This document shows positions 42,793 to 52,417 of a DNA stretch of 64,000 bases, piece after piece (position 1 is the stretch's first letter; each line of letters opens with the position of its first letter). A model generated the notes under the pieces. That model was not told the DNA's origin and did no database searches. It saw only the letters and a program-made list of their open reading frames with translations. The DNA comes from Acidobacteriota bacterium (GTDB lineage Bacteria > Acidobacteriota > Terriglobia > Bryobacterales > Bryobacteraceae): NCBI GenBank assembly GCA_947470805.1, contig CANIVU010000003.1:1-64000 (forward strand), in the 5' to 3' direction. The position numbers and the translations under genes were made by a program.

Positions 42793-45629
42793 CAGAAACT
42801 CAACCTCATCCCCACTTGTATCACGCGGCCGCCTCGCGAACCGATAATCTTTCCGGCGTTCACGTTGGGCGCCGAGGCCGGGCCGATCAGATTATCCGGG
42901 TCCGCCCAGTTGCCGGTGTTGGTGAAATTGAACCCGGTCGCCGTCAACTCCACCACCCGCTCCGTCGTCACCGCGAATCGCTTGGTCACTGACAGGTCGT
43001 GGTTCTGTCCGCCCGGGTTCAGCAGGTGCGGATGGGTCCGCGGACCATTGCCAATGGTGAAATCCGCCGGCTGATCGAACGCCGCCGGGTTGAACCACTG
43101 CGCCGGCCCGCGATCAGATACCGCCGGATTCACCCCGGGCACAAGCTCCACCCGCAACGCGTCTACCAATCCGCCCGTGTTATTGAACATCGGCCGCAGC
43201 GCCAACGGCTCGCCGCTCGACAACGAAGTAATGCCGCTGACCGACCAGCCGTCCACAAAGTGCCGCCTCCAGTCGCTGTAGGTCAACAGCGCTTTTTTCG
43301 ATCCGATCGGTAGTTCATAGGCAAAATTGAACGAGATCCGGTGCGGCTGATTGCTCGACGTCAGCGACCATTCGTTCTGCCGGTGATAAAAATCCTGGAT
43401 TCCGTACGGCCCCGAGTAATCGTCCATCTGCTTGGACCACTCGTAGGTGGCGTTCAGCGTCAATCCGCTCGACGATCGTTTTTCCACGCGAACCACGCCC
43501 GCATTCCGCTTGTAATTCCCCGCCGGCCAGGAGCTGAACACGTCGAAACGTTGATATTGCGGATATGGGCGCAACGTGCGGCGGAAGGTCTCGTTGTTCA
43601 GCGCGTCGCGGTAGACCAGATTGGAAAGCGGGATCGCGTTCGGGTTCGCAGCCGTGTTGGACACAAACAGATGCTGCCCGCGCGCGTGGCCAAGGCTGAT
43701 GCTCAGGATCATCTGCCCGGGCAACTCCCGCTCCATCGATAGGCCGGCCGATTGATACATCGGCAGCGTCGCGGTGGGGTCCACCAGATCGGCACTGGTG
43801 AAATTGCCAGCGTCCGGCCGCAGGTCCGGCAGCGGCCGCGGCAGCGCCGGAAAACCGTCGCCCAACTTCATCGCCGGCTGTAATTGAATGTTGGGGGAAA
43901 CAACCGTGGGAATGCCCACAAAGCCTTGCGTGGCCCACTGCGTCGTGTAGATCGGCACGCTGCTGTAGCTCAGCCCGTAGCTCAGTCGCACGACACTCTT
44001 GGCATTCCCGCCCGGGTTCCAGGCCAGCCCGAAGCTGGTCTCCGGCCGCACCCGCGTGCGCTGCAGGCTGCGGCCACGCCCGTTGCGATTGGCGAACACC
44101 AGCGCGCCCGGCCGGCCATTGTAGGGGTTGATTTCTCCCAGATCCACCGAAGCGAACCGGTCGTACTTCTCCACGCGCGGCGGCGACACCTCCACCGCGA
44201 AACTCGCGCTGAATGTCAGGTTCTTCGAATACTCGTAACTGTCGGTCGTCTGCAGCCGGTAGTAACGGCCCCGCCAATAAGATGGATTGTCCACCACCGT
44301 CGCGCTCGCCGTCTCCGCATAGCCCAACAGAAAACTGGCGAACGGATGGCCCGTATTCACAATTCCAGGAAGCGACGTGATCGACGGCCCAAACTGAAAA
44401 CTCCCCGCGGGGTTCTCTGGCAAATAGGCGTTCACCTGATAGCGACGGTACTGCCCAATGCCGCGCAACCGGTGCTTCCCGCGGCGCGTGGAAAACGAAT
44501 CGGTCAGGTAGTAGTAGGTGTGCGAACTGACCGAATTCGGGTTGTTCCGGCCCATCCCCAAATACGTCGAATAGCGAAACACAGGGAACGCATCCCGCAG
44601 CGGCCCGCGCAGCCCGATCGCTCCCAACGCCCCCTCCTGCCCCGACCGGCCCGCGATGCTCAGATCGCGGATCACATCGAGCGTGAAAGTATGAATCGTC
44701 GCCGCGCTCTTCGTAAACGTCCAATCCAGCACCCCGCGCCGCGCGTTGAAATCCCGGTCGTTGTTGTTCGAATCGGCAATCGTGTCGAAATACCGCGGCG
44801 ATCCCGCCTTCCCATTGGTGAACGAACCATTGAACGTCAACCGGTGCTTCTCGGCCAGCGCGTGGTCCAGCTTGAAGATCATCCCGTTCGCTTGGTTCGT
44901 CTCCGGCGAAAACACGAAGTAGTTGTTGCGGAAGAACGGCCCCGCCGTCGAGTTGGGCAGCGGGTAGTAGCTCACCGCCTTCTGCGCCACCGCATCCATT
45001 CGCGCCGCCGGCAAGCGATTATTCGGAAACGGATCGCGCAGATATTGTAGATTTTCTTCGCTTACCGGATTGGCCGGATTGTAGTTCGGGTTCACCCGCG
45101 TCGATTGCGGGTCGTACACCGCCAGCGGCACCCCGGCGTTGTCCACGGTCTGCGAAAAGTCGCCCGTGCGCTCCTCTGGAATCGCGATCGTCCGAAGAAA
45201 CGAACGCCCAATCCGCTCCCGCACGCCCTCGTACGACACGTTGAAGAACGTCTTCCGAGAACCGTCATATAACTTCGGAATCACCACCGGCCCGCCCACG
45301 TTGAACCCGAACTGGTTCCGCCGCAACATGTTCCGGCTGCCTCCGCGCTGCACTACTTCATGTGGCGTCGCGTCCAGCTTGTCGTTCCGGAAATTCTCAA
45401 AAATGCGCCCATGCCAGCCGGATTTCGCCGCGGAACTGTGCACACGCTTCCCCGGCGCATCCGGGCGCAAACCCAGATCTCTCGTCAGGACCTTGAACTC
45501 TTCTACCGCTCTCTCTAATTCGGTCTGGGGCTTCGGTGGTTGCGTTCGGGGCCGCTGCGGTTGTTGCCATCCATAAGCGGTCGCGGCGGACAGAATACAA
45601 ACTGCGAGCCACCGCGTCGAGTGTCGCAT
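42792..45629 (-). CDS. TonB-dependent receptor-like beta-barrel lacking plug and regulatory domains
   Basis: A 945-residue protein. It has a signal peptide (1-20), a Pro/Gln-rich stretch (Q-Q-P-Q-R-P-R-T), a short acidic helix, and then enters directly the segment L-R-R-N-Q-F-G-F-N-V-G-G-P-V, where related receptors leave the plug and start the barrel. The rest matches Oar-like barrels (Y-E-W-S-K-Q-M-D and L-P-I-G-S-K) and ends in M-R-L-S-F. No carboxypeptidase-regulatory or plug domain is visible, and the absence of frameshifts argues this is its natural form. The C-terminal stop overlaps the VWA start by one base. Its TSS may lie at or near the ATG. Confidence 0.78.
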   Translation of the reverse strand: MRHSTRWLAVCILSAATAYGWQQPQRPRTQPPKPQTELERAVEEFKVLTRDLGLRPDAPGKRVHSSAAKSGWHGRIFENFRNDKLDATPHEVVQRGGSRNMLRRNQFGFNVGGPVVIPKLYDGSRKTFFNVSYEGVRERIGRSFLRTIAIPEERTGDFSQTVDNAGVPLAVYDPQSTRVNPNYNPANPVSEENLQYLRDPFPNNRLPAARMDAVAQKAVSYYPLPNSTAGPFFRNNYFVFSPETNQANGMIFKLDHALAEKHRLTFNGSFTNGKAGSPRYFDTIADSNNNDRDFNARRGVLDWTFTKSAATIHTFTLDVIRDLSIAGRSGQEGALGAIGLRGPLRDAFPVFRYSTYLGMGRNNPNSVSSHTYYYLTDSFSTRRGKHRLRGIGQYRRYQVNAYLPENPAGSFQFGPSITSLPGIVNTGHPFASFLLGYAETASATVVDNPSYWRGRYYRLQTTDSYEYSKNLTFSASFAVEVSPPRVEKYDRFASVDLGEINPYNGRPGALVFANRNGRGRSLQRTRVRPETSFGLAWNPGGNAKSVVRLSYGLSYSSVPIYTTQWATQGFVGIPTVVSPNIQLQPAMKLGDGFPALPRPLPDLRPDAGNFTSADLVDPTATLPMYQSAGLSMERELPGQMILSISLGHARGQHLFVSNTAANPNAIPLSNLVYRDALNNETFRRTLRPYPQYQRFDVFSSWPAGNYKRNAGVVRVEKRSSSGLTLNATYEWSKQMDDYSGPYGIQDFYHRQNEWSLTSSNQPHRISFNFAYELPIGSKKALLTYSDWRRHFVDGWSVSGITSLSSGEPLALRPMFNNTGGLVDALRVELVPGVNPAVSDRGPAQWFNPAAFDQPADFTIGNGPRTHPHLLNPGGQNHDLSVTKRFAVTTERVVELTATGFNFTNTGNWADPDNLIGPASAPNVNAGKIIGSRGGRVIQVGMRLSF

Positions 45630-45646
45630 ACTAACAGTGTACTCAG

Positions 45647-46684
45647 ATGAGACTCGGCGAACTAGCGCAACGATTGGGAGCCGTTCTGCATGGCGATGCG
45701 GAACTGGAAATTCACGGGGTCGCGGGCATGGAACATGCCGCGCCCGGACACCTCACGTTCCTCGCAAACCCCAAATACGCGCCCAAAGTGAAGGGCACCC
45801 AGGCATCGGCCATCCTCGTCACCCAGCCGGTGACCGACATGCCCATCGCCTCCCTGGTCAGCGCGAATCCGTACCACGATTTCGCCCGCGCCCTGGAGAT
45901 GTTCTACCAGCCCCCGCGCCCCGCCCCCGGCATCCATCCGCTATCCTTTGTCGACCCCACCGCCACCGTCGGCCCCGACGCCTCCATCGCCCCCTTCGCC
46001 TACGTCGGTCCGAACGTGAAAATCGGCGCCCGCTGCACGCTCTTCCCCCACGCCGTGGTCTACGAAGGCGCCGAAATCGGCGACGATTTCCTGGCCCACT
46101 CCCACTCCGTCGTTCGCGAATTCTGCCGCGTCGGCCACCGCGTCATCCTCCAGAACAACACCGTCATCGGCGGCGATGGCTTCGGCTTCGCCAAAACCAA
46201 ACAGGGCACCCACTACAAAATCGTCCAGTCCGGCATCACCGTCCTCGAAGATGATGTCGAGATCCAATCGCTCACCGCCATCGACCGCGCCACCGTCGGC
46301 GAAACCCGCATCGAACGCGGCGCCAAGATCGACAACCTCGTCCAGGTCGGCCACGCCTGCGTCGTCGGTCAGGACAACATCATCTGCTCGCAAGCCGGCC
46401 TCGCCGGCAGTTCCATCCTCAAGAAAAACGTCCTCCTCGCCGGCCAGGTCGGTATCAGCGGCCACCTGACGATCAACGACAACGCCATCATCTACGCCCA
46501 GTCCGGCATCGGCCACGACGTCCCGGCCGGCGCCGTCATGTCCGGCTCGCCGGCCTTCGACGCCCGCGTCTGGCTGCGCGCCATCACGGCCTTTCAAAAA
46601 CTTCCCGACATGCTCCGCACGATGCGAGAATTGGAAAAACGCGTCGCCGAATTGGAAGCCACGCCAGAGGCCAAAGATCAATGA
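45647..46684 (+). CDS. lpxD: UDP-3-O-acylglucosamine N-acyltransferase LpxD
   Basis: A 345-residue LpxD. It has the N-terminal uridine-binding region (L-A-Q-R-L-G-A-V-L-H-G-D), hexapeptide beta-helix repeats from about 105, and the catalytic His in L-V-Q-V-G-H-A-C (His236). It adds the N-acyl chain in lipid A synthesis. The first gene of a six-gene operon, it is divergent from the plug-less receptor with only 17 bp between starts, which leaves no room for a separate promoter outside the coding sequences. C-terminal Glu/Lys helix is typical. Confidence 0.92.
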   Translation: MRLGELAQRLGAVLHGDAELEIHGVAGMEHAAPGHLTFLANPKYAPKVKGTQASAILVTQPVTDMPIASLVSANPYHDFARALEMFYQPPRPAPGIHPLSFVDPTATVGPDASIAPFAYVGPNVKIGARCTLFPHAVVYEGAEIGDDFLAHSHSVVREFCRVGHRVILQNNTVIGGDGFGFAKTKQGTHYKIVQSGITVLEDDVEIQSLTAIDRATVGETRIERGAKIDNLVQVGHACVVGQDNIICSQAGLAGSSILKKNVLLAGQVGISGHLTINDNAIIYAQSGIGHDVPAGAVMSGSPAFDARVWLRAITAFQKLPDMLRTMRELEKRVAELEATPEAKDQ

Positions 46685-47466
46685 ACGACAAATTCGTCCG
46701 GCCCCCGTTGGCCTTTGAAGACGGCGAGTTTCTCCACTCCCCGGAAGCCCGCAGCGTCCGCATTCTCAGCGAATATCTGAAGCCGCTCGGCGTCTTCCGC
46801 AAGCACCGCATCCGCGATACCGTCGCCTTCTTCGGCTCGGCCCGCATCAACCCCGAAGGCCCGCTCAGCCAGTACTACGAAGAGGCGCGCGTCCTCGCCG
46901 GCAAAGTCACCCAGTGGAGCAATTCCCTGCCCCACCACAACCGCCGCTTCGTCGTCTCCACCGGCGGCGGCCCGGGCATCATGGAAGCCGCCAACCGCGG
47001 CGCCATGGAAGCTGGCGGCAAGACCATCGGCCTCAACATTCGCCTTCCGTTCGAACAACTCCCGAACCCCTACATCTCCCCCGAACTCTCGCTCGAATTC
47101 GGCTACTTCTTCCTCCGCAAATTCTGGTTCGCCTACCTCGCCAAAGCGCTCGTCGTCTTCCCCGGCGGCTTCGGCACCATGGACGAACTGTTCGAAATCC
47201 TCACCCTCGTCCAGACGCGCAAACTGCATAAGGAGATGATCGTCATCCTCTACGGCAGCGCCTTCTGGAAGGAGATTTTCAACTTCGAGGCCCTCGCCAA
47301 ACACGGCATGATCTCGCCCGAAGATCTCAATATTTTCCAGTTCGCCGACGACCCCGATTCGGCCTTCACCATTCTGCGCGACGGTCTGACGCGCCTTTAC
47401 CTGAGCCCCGAGGACATGGCCGAACCGGACATCGCGCCCGGCATCGCCCATACGCGCAACGAGTGA
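46681..47466 (+). CDS. LOG-family / TIGR00730 Rossmann-fold protein
   Basis: A 261-residue protein with the LOG motifs: G-G-G-P-G-I-M-E-A-A-N-R-G-A near residues 97-110 and P-G-G-F-G-T-M-D-E near 161-169. Relatives hydrolyse cytokinin nucleotides or other nucleoside phosphates (LOG, previously misnamed lysine decarboxylase). It overlaps lpxD by 4 bp and the phosphatase gene by 4 bp. The bacterial role may be nucleotide salvage; the substrate is not evident. Confidence 0.85.
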   Translation: MNDKFVRPPLAFEDGEFLHSPEARSVRILSEYLKPLGVFRKHRIRDTVAFFGSARINPEGPLSQYYEEARVLAGKVTQWSNSLPHHNRRFVVSTGGGPGIMEAANRGAMEAGGKTIGLNIRLPFEQLPNPYISPELSLEFGYFFLRKFWFAYLAKALVVFPGGFGTMDELFEILTLVQTRKLHKEMIVILYGSAFWKEIFNFEALAKHGMISPEDLNIFQFADDPDSAFTILRDGLTRLYLSPEDMAEPDIAPGIAHTRNE

Positions 47467-49457
47467 CCACGCCCGACTCCAAAATGGACATGGCCGGCGG
47501 CGCGCCCGCCCGGCGGCCCTTCAACTGGCGCGACGCGCTCGGTAAGCTCGAGATCGCCACCCTCTCGCTCCTCGTCCTTGTCCCCCTGCTCACCACCCTC
47601 ATGCCGGGCTCGGTCCTCGTGCCCATCGCCTCCATGGCGCTGTTCGTCGTCGGCGTCTGGTGCCTTTTCCGCTGGCTCCGCAAGGGCGTCCGCCACGCCA
47701 TCTGGCGCCTGCGCAACCGCCTGCTTCTGAGCTACGTTTTCATCGCCGTCGTCCCTGTTTTATTGCTCGGCGTGCTCGGCCTCCTCGGCGCCTGGGCCAT
47801 CTCCGGCCAGGTCGCCGTGTATCTGGTAACCCAGGAGTTTCAACAGGATCTCGATGCCCTCCGCGGCAGTGCCAGCGCCATGATCCGCTCCACCGCGGAC
47901 CCCACCGGCCCGCCCCCGGCCCGCATCGTCAACTTCCTCTCCGCCCGCTTCCCCGGCATTGAAATCCTTCTCACCACGGGCAACAAACCCATCCTCCGCG
48001 TCCCCGACGATTCCACGCTCTCGCACCCCACCGACGAAACCGTCGAAATCTCGAGCGCCGTACTCAAAGACGGCCTGCTCTACTCCGGCGTCCATCTCCA
48101 TTCGAAGGAAGGCCAGGTCACCTTCCTCGTCCCCATTCGCAAAAAATACCTGCAAGGGCTGATCCCCAATCTCGGCGAAATCACCCTCGTCGATTTCATC
48201 ACCAACGCCGTCGACGGTCGCCGCCAAATGCATCTCCACGAAGACACCAACGGCAAGGTCAACGAAATCCTCTCCACCCGCGCCATCGCCCCGCCCGTCA
48301 ACTTCCTCGATTTCCAAGTCCTCTGGGGCATGCCCGTCAGCGTCTTCGTCTGGGATCAGCCCAAGCAGGAAGGCAAAGCCGTCCTCGGCGTCCACACGCG
48401 CATCTCGCAGGTATTCCGCGTCATCTTCTCGCAGAAAGCCGACTGGGACCAACCCTGGCTCATCAACGTCTTCTACGCCATCGCCATCGCCTTCCTCCTC
48501 GTTGAACTCATCGCCCTCGTCATCGGCATCTCCATGACCCGCACCATGACGCGCGCCGTGCACTTTCTCTACGAAAGCACCCAGCGCGTCCAGGCCGGGG
48601 ACTTCTCCTACCGCATCCCCGTCAAGGGTAACGACCAGCTCGCCAACCTCGGCCAAAGCTACAACATGATGGCCGAAAATCTCGACCGGCTCCTCAAAGT
48701 CGCCAAGGAAAAGGAGCGCCTCCAAGCCGATCTCGATATCGCCAAAGAGGTCCAGGAACAGCTCTACCCCCGCACCGTCCCCAACGTCGAAGGCCTGCAA
48801 ATCACCGCGCTTCTCAACCCCGCCAAATCCGTCTCCGGCGACTATTACGACTACCAGAAGTTCAACGATCACCACTGCGCCATCGCTCTCGGCGACGTCG
48901 CCGGCAAAGGCATCTCCGCCGCCCTGCTCATGGCCAACATCCAATCAGCCCTCCGCGCGCAGATCCGCACCGTGCAGGAGTCCGGCGGCGAAATCTCCAC
49001 CACCAACGTGGTTTCCCAACTGAACAAGCACCTGGCCGCCAACACCACCACCGAAAAATACGCCACGTTCTTCTTCTCGGTCTACAACGAAAAAACCGGC
49101 GAACTCGTCTCCACCAACGCCGGCCACCTCCCGCCCATCCTTCTCCGCGGCAATGAGGTCATCCGCCTCGACGTCAACGGCATGGTGGTCGGCGTCTTCC
49201 CCTTCGCCAAATACGACGCCAGCCGCATCACACTGGAGAAAGGCGATATTCTCATCCTCTACACCGACGGCATCACCGAGCCCGAAAACGAATACGACGA
49301 AATGTTCGGCGAGGACCGTCTCATCGAAACAGTCCAGCGCGCGGCCAATAAGCCCAACGAAGAGATCCTCCGCGAAGTCTTCGACGCCGTCAACCAGTGG
49401 ACCTTCGCGCCCGATTCGGCCGACGACATGACCATGATGATTATCCGCCGAGTATGA
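47463..49457 (+). CDS. HAMP-linked PP2C-type (RsbU/SpoIIE) serine phosphatase
   Basis: A 664-residue membrane phosphatase. N-terminal helices (about 35-55, 60-80 and 87-115), an external sensory region (about 120-330), another helix (about 337-362), a HAMP domain (T-R-T-M-T-R-A-V-H-F-L-Y-E) and a C-terminal SpoIIE/PP2C domain (from about 430) with G-D-Y-Y-D-Y, L-G-D-V-A-G-K-G-I-S-A and Y-T-D-G-I-T-E. It probably dephosphorylates an anti-sigma-factor antagonist after sensing an external signal. The GTG overlaps the LOG stop (GTGA). Confidence 0.88.
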   Translation: MTTPDSKMDMAGGAPARRPFNWRDALGKLEIATLSLLVLVPLLTTLMPGSVLVPIASMALFVVGVWCLFRWLRKGVRHAIWRLRNRLLLSYVFIAVVPVLLLGVLGLLGAWAISGQVAVYLVTQEFQQDLDALRGSASAMIRSTADPTGPPPARIVNFLSARFPGIEILLTTGNKPILRVPDDSTLSHPTDETVEISSAVLKDGLLYSGVHLHSKEGQVTFLVPIRKKYLQGLIPNLGEITLVDFITNAVDGRRQMHLHEDTNGKVNEILSTRAIAPPVNFLDFQVLWGMPVSVFVWDQPKQEGKAVLGVHTRISQVFRVIFSQKADWDQPWLINVFYAIAIAFLLVELIALVIGISMTRTMTRAVHFLYESTQRVQAGDFSYRIPVKGNDQLANLGQSYNMMAENLDRLLKVAKEKERLQADLDIAKEVQEQLYPRTVPNVEGLQITALLNPAKSVSGDYYDYQKFNDHHCAIALGDVAGKGISAALLMANIQSALRAQIRTVQESGGEISTTNVVSQLNKHLAANTTTEKYATFFFSVYNEKTGELVSTNAGHLPPILLRGNEVIRLDVNGMVVGVFPFAKYDASRITLEKGDILILYTDGITEPENEYDEMFGEDRLIETVQRAANKPNEEILREVFDAVNQWTFAPDSADDMTMMIIRRV

Positions 49458-50497
49458 TCAACCAACGCCGCAGCGACGCCGAATGGACGCGTTTCAAACG
49501 CCGCGTCGCCCAGATCATCGTCGCCATCGCCATCGTCATCGGCATCGGCTGCGCCGGCTACATGATCTTCGCCGGCGCGCCGCTGTTTGAGTCGGTGTAC
49601 ATGGCCCTCACCACCATCACCACCATCGGCTACGGCGAATTGATCCCCCTCGGCCGCGCCGGCCGCATCTTCAACATCTTCTATATCGTCTTCGGCGTCG
49701 CTACCCTTCTCGTCGCCCTTGGCTTGCTCACCCAGACCATGATCGAACTGGAGCTGAGCGGATACTTCCAGAAAAGGCGGAGACGCCGCATGATAGACAA
49801 TCTCAAATCCCACTTCATCGTCTGCGGCTACGGCCGCGTCGGACGCAGTGCCTCCGAAGAACTCAAAAAGTCCGGCGTCCCCATCCTCGTCGTCGACAGA
49901 AATGAGGAGCGTGTCGAACGCGCCATCCAGGCCGGCCTGCTCGCCGTCGCCGCCGATTCCACTCGCGACGAAGTCCTCCGCGACGTCGGTATCGATCGCG
50001 CCCGCGGCCTCATCGCCGCCCTCGCCACCGACGCCGATAACACCTACCTCATCCTCACCGCCAAGGCCCTCAACCCGCTCCTCCCCGTCGCCACCCGCGT
50101 CAGTGAAGAGGAGTCCGAACGCAAGCTCCGCCGCGCCGGCGCCGACGTCGTCTTCGCCCCCTACACCATCACCGGCCAGCGACTCTCCCAATCCCTCCTC
50201 AAGCCCCACGTCAACGAGTTCATCGATTTCACCACCGGCAACGACATGGGCCTCGATATCCGCATCGAACAGGTGCAGGTCTCGGCAACCTCCGAATACG
50301 TCTCCAAATCCCTCCGCCAGGCCCAGCTCCGCGCCGACCTGGGCGTCATCGTTCTCGCCATTCGCAAGGTCAGCGGACAGATGATCTTCAACCCGCCCGC
50401 CGACGCGGAAATCGGCGCCGGCGATCACTTAATCGTCATGGGCCAACCCGCGCAGCTCCGCCGCCTGGAGGAACTCATGGAAGAGAAGTTCGCGTGA
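49454..50497 (+). CDS. Ligand-gated potassium channel with RCK (TrkA-N/TrkA-C) domains
   Basis: A 347-residue channel: two helices flank the selectivity filter T-I-G-Y-G-E (57-62), then a TrkA-N Rossmann domain with C-G-Y-G-R-V-G-R-S (about 121-129) and a TrkA-C domain near 270-347. It resembles MthK or KchF. The Asp in V-V-D-R-N (NAD/ligand side) is preserved. It overlaps the phosphatase gene and the NnrD/E gene by 4 bp each. It likely sets K+ flux or membrane potential. Confidence 0.88.
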   Translation: MINQRRSDAEWTRFKRRVAQIIVAIAIVIGIGCAGYMIFAGAPLFESVYMALTTITTIGYGELIPLGRAGRIFNIFYIVFGVATLLVALGLLTQTMIELELSGYFQKRRRRRMIDNLKSHFIVCGYGRVGRSASEELKKSGVPILVVDRNEERVERAIQAGLLAVAADSTRDEVLRDVGIDRARGLIAALATDADNTYLILTAKALNPLLPVATRVSEEESERKLRRAGADVVFAPYTITGQRLSQSLLKPHVNEFIDFTTGNDMGLDIRIEQVQVSATSEYVSKSLRQAQLRADLGVIVLAIRKVSGQMIFNPPADAEIGAGDHLIVMGQPAQLRRLEELMEEKFA

Positions 50498-52002
50498 AGA
50501 TCCTCACCGCCGCCGAAATGCGCGAGGTCGATCGCCGCACCATCGAAGCCGGCATCCCCGGCCTCATCCTCATGGAGAACGCCGCCCACCGCGTCGTCGA
50601 AGTCCTCGAACGCGAGTGCGCCCCGCTCCGCGAACAGCGCGTGCTCATCTTCTGCGGCAAAGGCAACAACGGCGGTGACGGTCTCGCCATCGCCCGTCTC
50701 CTTCACGTCCGCTACCGCCTCGCCTCGCTCGATGTCGTCCTCGCCGCCAAACCCGCCGAACTCAGTGGCGACGCCGCCGCCAACCTCCAGATGCTCCGCG
50801 CCAGCGGCTTTGAAGCCATCCACGACCAGGTCCCCGACGAAGCCCGCGGCGCCACCCTCATCATCGACGCGCTGCTCGGCACCGGCATCGATGGCGACGC
50901 CCGCGGCCGCGCCGCCGAACTCATCATCGAACTCTCCTTCGCCTTCCCCGGCGCCAAAATCTGCGCCGTCGATCTCCCCAGCGGCATGGCCTCCGATTCC
51001 GGCCACTCCGGCACCCCCGTCGCCCGTGCCCATTTCACCGTCACCTTCACCGCCCCAAAGCTCTGCCACGCCCTCCCGCCCAACTGCGATCGGGTAGGCC
51101 AGCTCACCGTCGGCCGCATCGGCTCACCCGATTCGCTCCTCGAAGACATCCCCCGCACCTTGAACTCGCCCTCCCAATTCGCCGACCTCCTCGAACCCCG
51201 CGCCGCCGCCGGCCACAAAGGAACCTACGGCCACGTCCTCGTTATCGCCGGCGCCCGCAATAAACCCGGCGCCGCCGCCATGTCCGGCATCGCCGCCCTC
51301 CGTGCCGGCGCGGGCCTCGTCACCGTCGCCAGCGCCGCCTCCGCCATCACCGCCATCGCCGCTCGCACCCCCGAACTGATGACCGTGCCCCTCCGCGAAA
51401 CCGAATCCGGCGCTCTCGCCGATCAGGACCTGAGCGAGATCTTGAAAGGCAAAACCGTAGTCGCCATCGGCCCCGGCCTCGGCACAGATCCGGAAACCGT
51501 CGCCCTTGTCCGCCGCCTCGTCGCCGACACGCCCCAGCTCATGATCATCGATGCCGATGCCCTCAACGCGCTCGCCGGCGTCGAATGGCCCGGTGCCGCC
51601 GGCCTCCGCATCCTGACGCCCCACCCCGGCGAAATGCAGCGCCTCCAGGGCCGTAAAGTCGAAGACCGCATTACCGACGCCCGCGACCTCGCCCGCTACT
51701 GGGGCGTGACGCTCCTGCTCAAAGGCCAGCGCACCGTCATCGCCGCCCCCGATGGCCACATCTGGATCAACCCCACCGGCTCCCCCGCCATGGCCACCGC
51801 CGGCTCCGGCGATATCCTCACCGGCCTCATCAGTGGCCTCGCCGCCCAGTTCCCCGCCCGGGCCAACGAAGCCACCCTCGCCGCCGCCTGGCTCCACGGT
51901 AAAGCCGGCGAACTCGCCGCCGCCGATCTCGGCGAACTGCCCGTCATCGCCACGGACCTGCTCAAATATCTCCCCCCAGCCCTCCGCGCCGCCCATGCCT
52001 GA
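50494..52002 (+). CDS. nnrD: Bifunctional NAD(P)H-hydrate epimerase / ADP-dependent dehydratase
   Basis: A 502-residue YjeF-type fusion that repairs hydrated NADH. The N-terminal epimerase (about 1-215) has C-G-K-G-N-N-G-G-D-G, and the C-terminal ribokinase-like dehydratase (about 225-502) has the nucleotide motif G-S-G-D-I-L-T-G and an Asp/Gly-rich end. The GTG start overlaps the channel stop. Its stop overlaps tsaE by 8 bp. YjeF next to TsaE is a common bacterial pairing. Confidence 0.93.
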   Translation: MKILTAAEMREVDRRTIEAGIPGLILMENAAHRVVEVLERECAPLREQRVLIFCGKGNNGGDGLAIARLLHVRYRLASLDVVLAAKPAELSGDAAANLQMLRASGFEAIHDQVPDEARGATLIIDALLGTGIDGDARGRAAELIIELSFAFPGAKICAVDLPSGMASDSGHSGTPVARAHFTVTFTAPKLCHALPPNCDRVGQLTVGRIGSPDSLLEDIPRTLNSPSQFADLLEPRAAAGHKGTYGHVLVIAGARNKPGAAAMSGIAALRAGAGLVTVASAASAITAIAARTPELMTVPLRETESGALADQDLSEILKGKTVVAIGPGLGTDPETVALVRRLVADTPQLMIIDADALNALAGVEWPGAAGLRILTPHPGEMQRLQGRKVEDRITDARDLARYWGVTLLLKGQRTVIAAPDGHIWINPTGSPAMATAGSGDILTGLISGLAAQFPARANEATLAAAWLHGKAGELAAADLGELPVIATDLLKYLPPALRAAHA

Positions 52003-52417
52003 GTTCCATTCCGACAGCCCGGAACAAACCGCCGAAATCGCCCGCGAAATCGCCGCGCTCATCCCCGCCCCCGCCGTCATCCAACTCACCGGCAACCTCG
52101 GCGCCGGCAAAACCACCCTCACCAAATCGCTCGTCGAAGCCTGGGGCGCCGCCGCGGCCGACGAAGTCTCCAGCCCCACCTTCACCCTCATCCACGAATA
52201 CGGCGAACCCGTCGCCGTCTATCACATCGATCTCTACCGCCTGGAAACCCCGGCCGAGTTCTACTCCCTCGGCCTCGACGAAATCTTCGATTCCCGCGCC
52301 CGTGTGCTAATCGAGTGGGGCGAAAAATTCGCGCCACTCCTCCCCAAAGATCGCTGGACCATCACCATCGCCCACGCCGGCGGCGACGCCCGCGTAATTA
52401 CAGTAAGTCGTCCGTAG
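51995..52417 (+). CDS. tsaE: tRNA threonylcarbamoyladenosine biosynthesis ATPase TsaE
   Basis: A 140-residue TsaE with the Walker A G-N-L-G-A-G-K-T (33-40) and the downstream F-T-L-I-H-E-Y and Y-H-I-D-L-Y-R-L motifs of the family. It works with TsaB/TsaD in t6A tRNA modification. The ATG at 51995 overlaps the NnrD stop. Its 3' end overlaps the converging acyl-CoA synthetase gene by 20 bp. Confidence 0.93.
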   Translation: MPEFHSDSPEQTAEIAREIAALIPAPAVIQLTGNLGAGKTTLTKSLVEAWGAAAADEVSSPTFTLIHEYGEPVAVYHIDLYRLETPAEFYSLGLDEIFDSRARVLIEWGEKFAPLLPKDRWTITIAHAGGDARVITVSRP

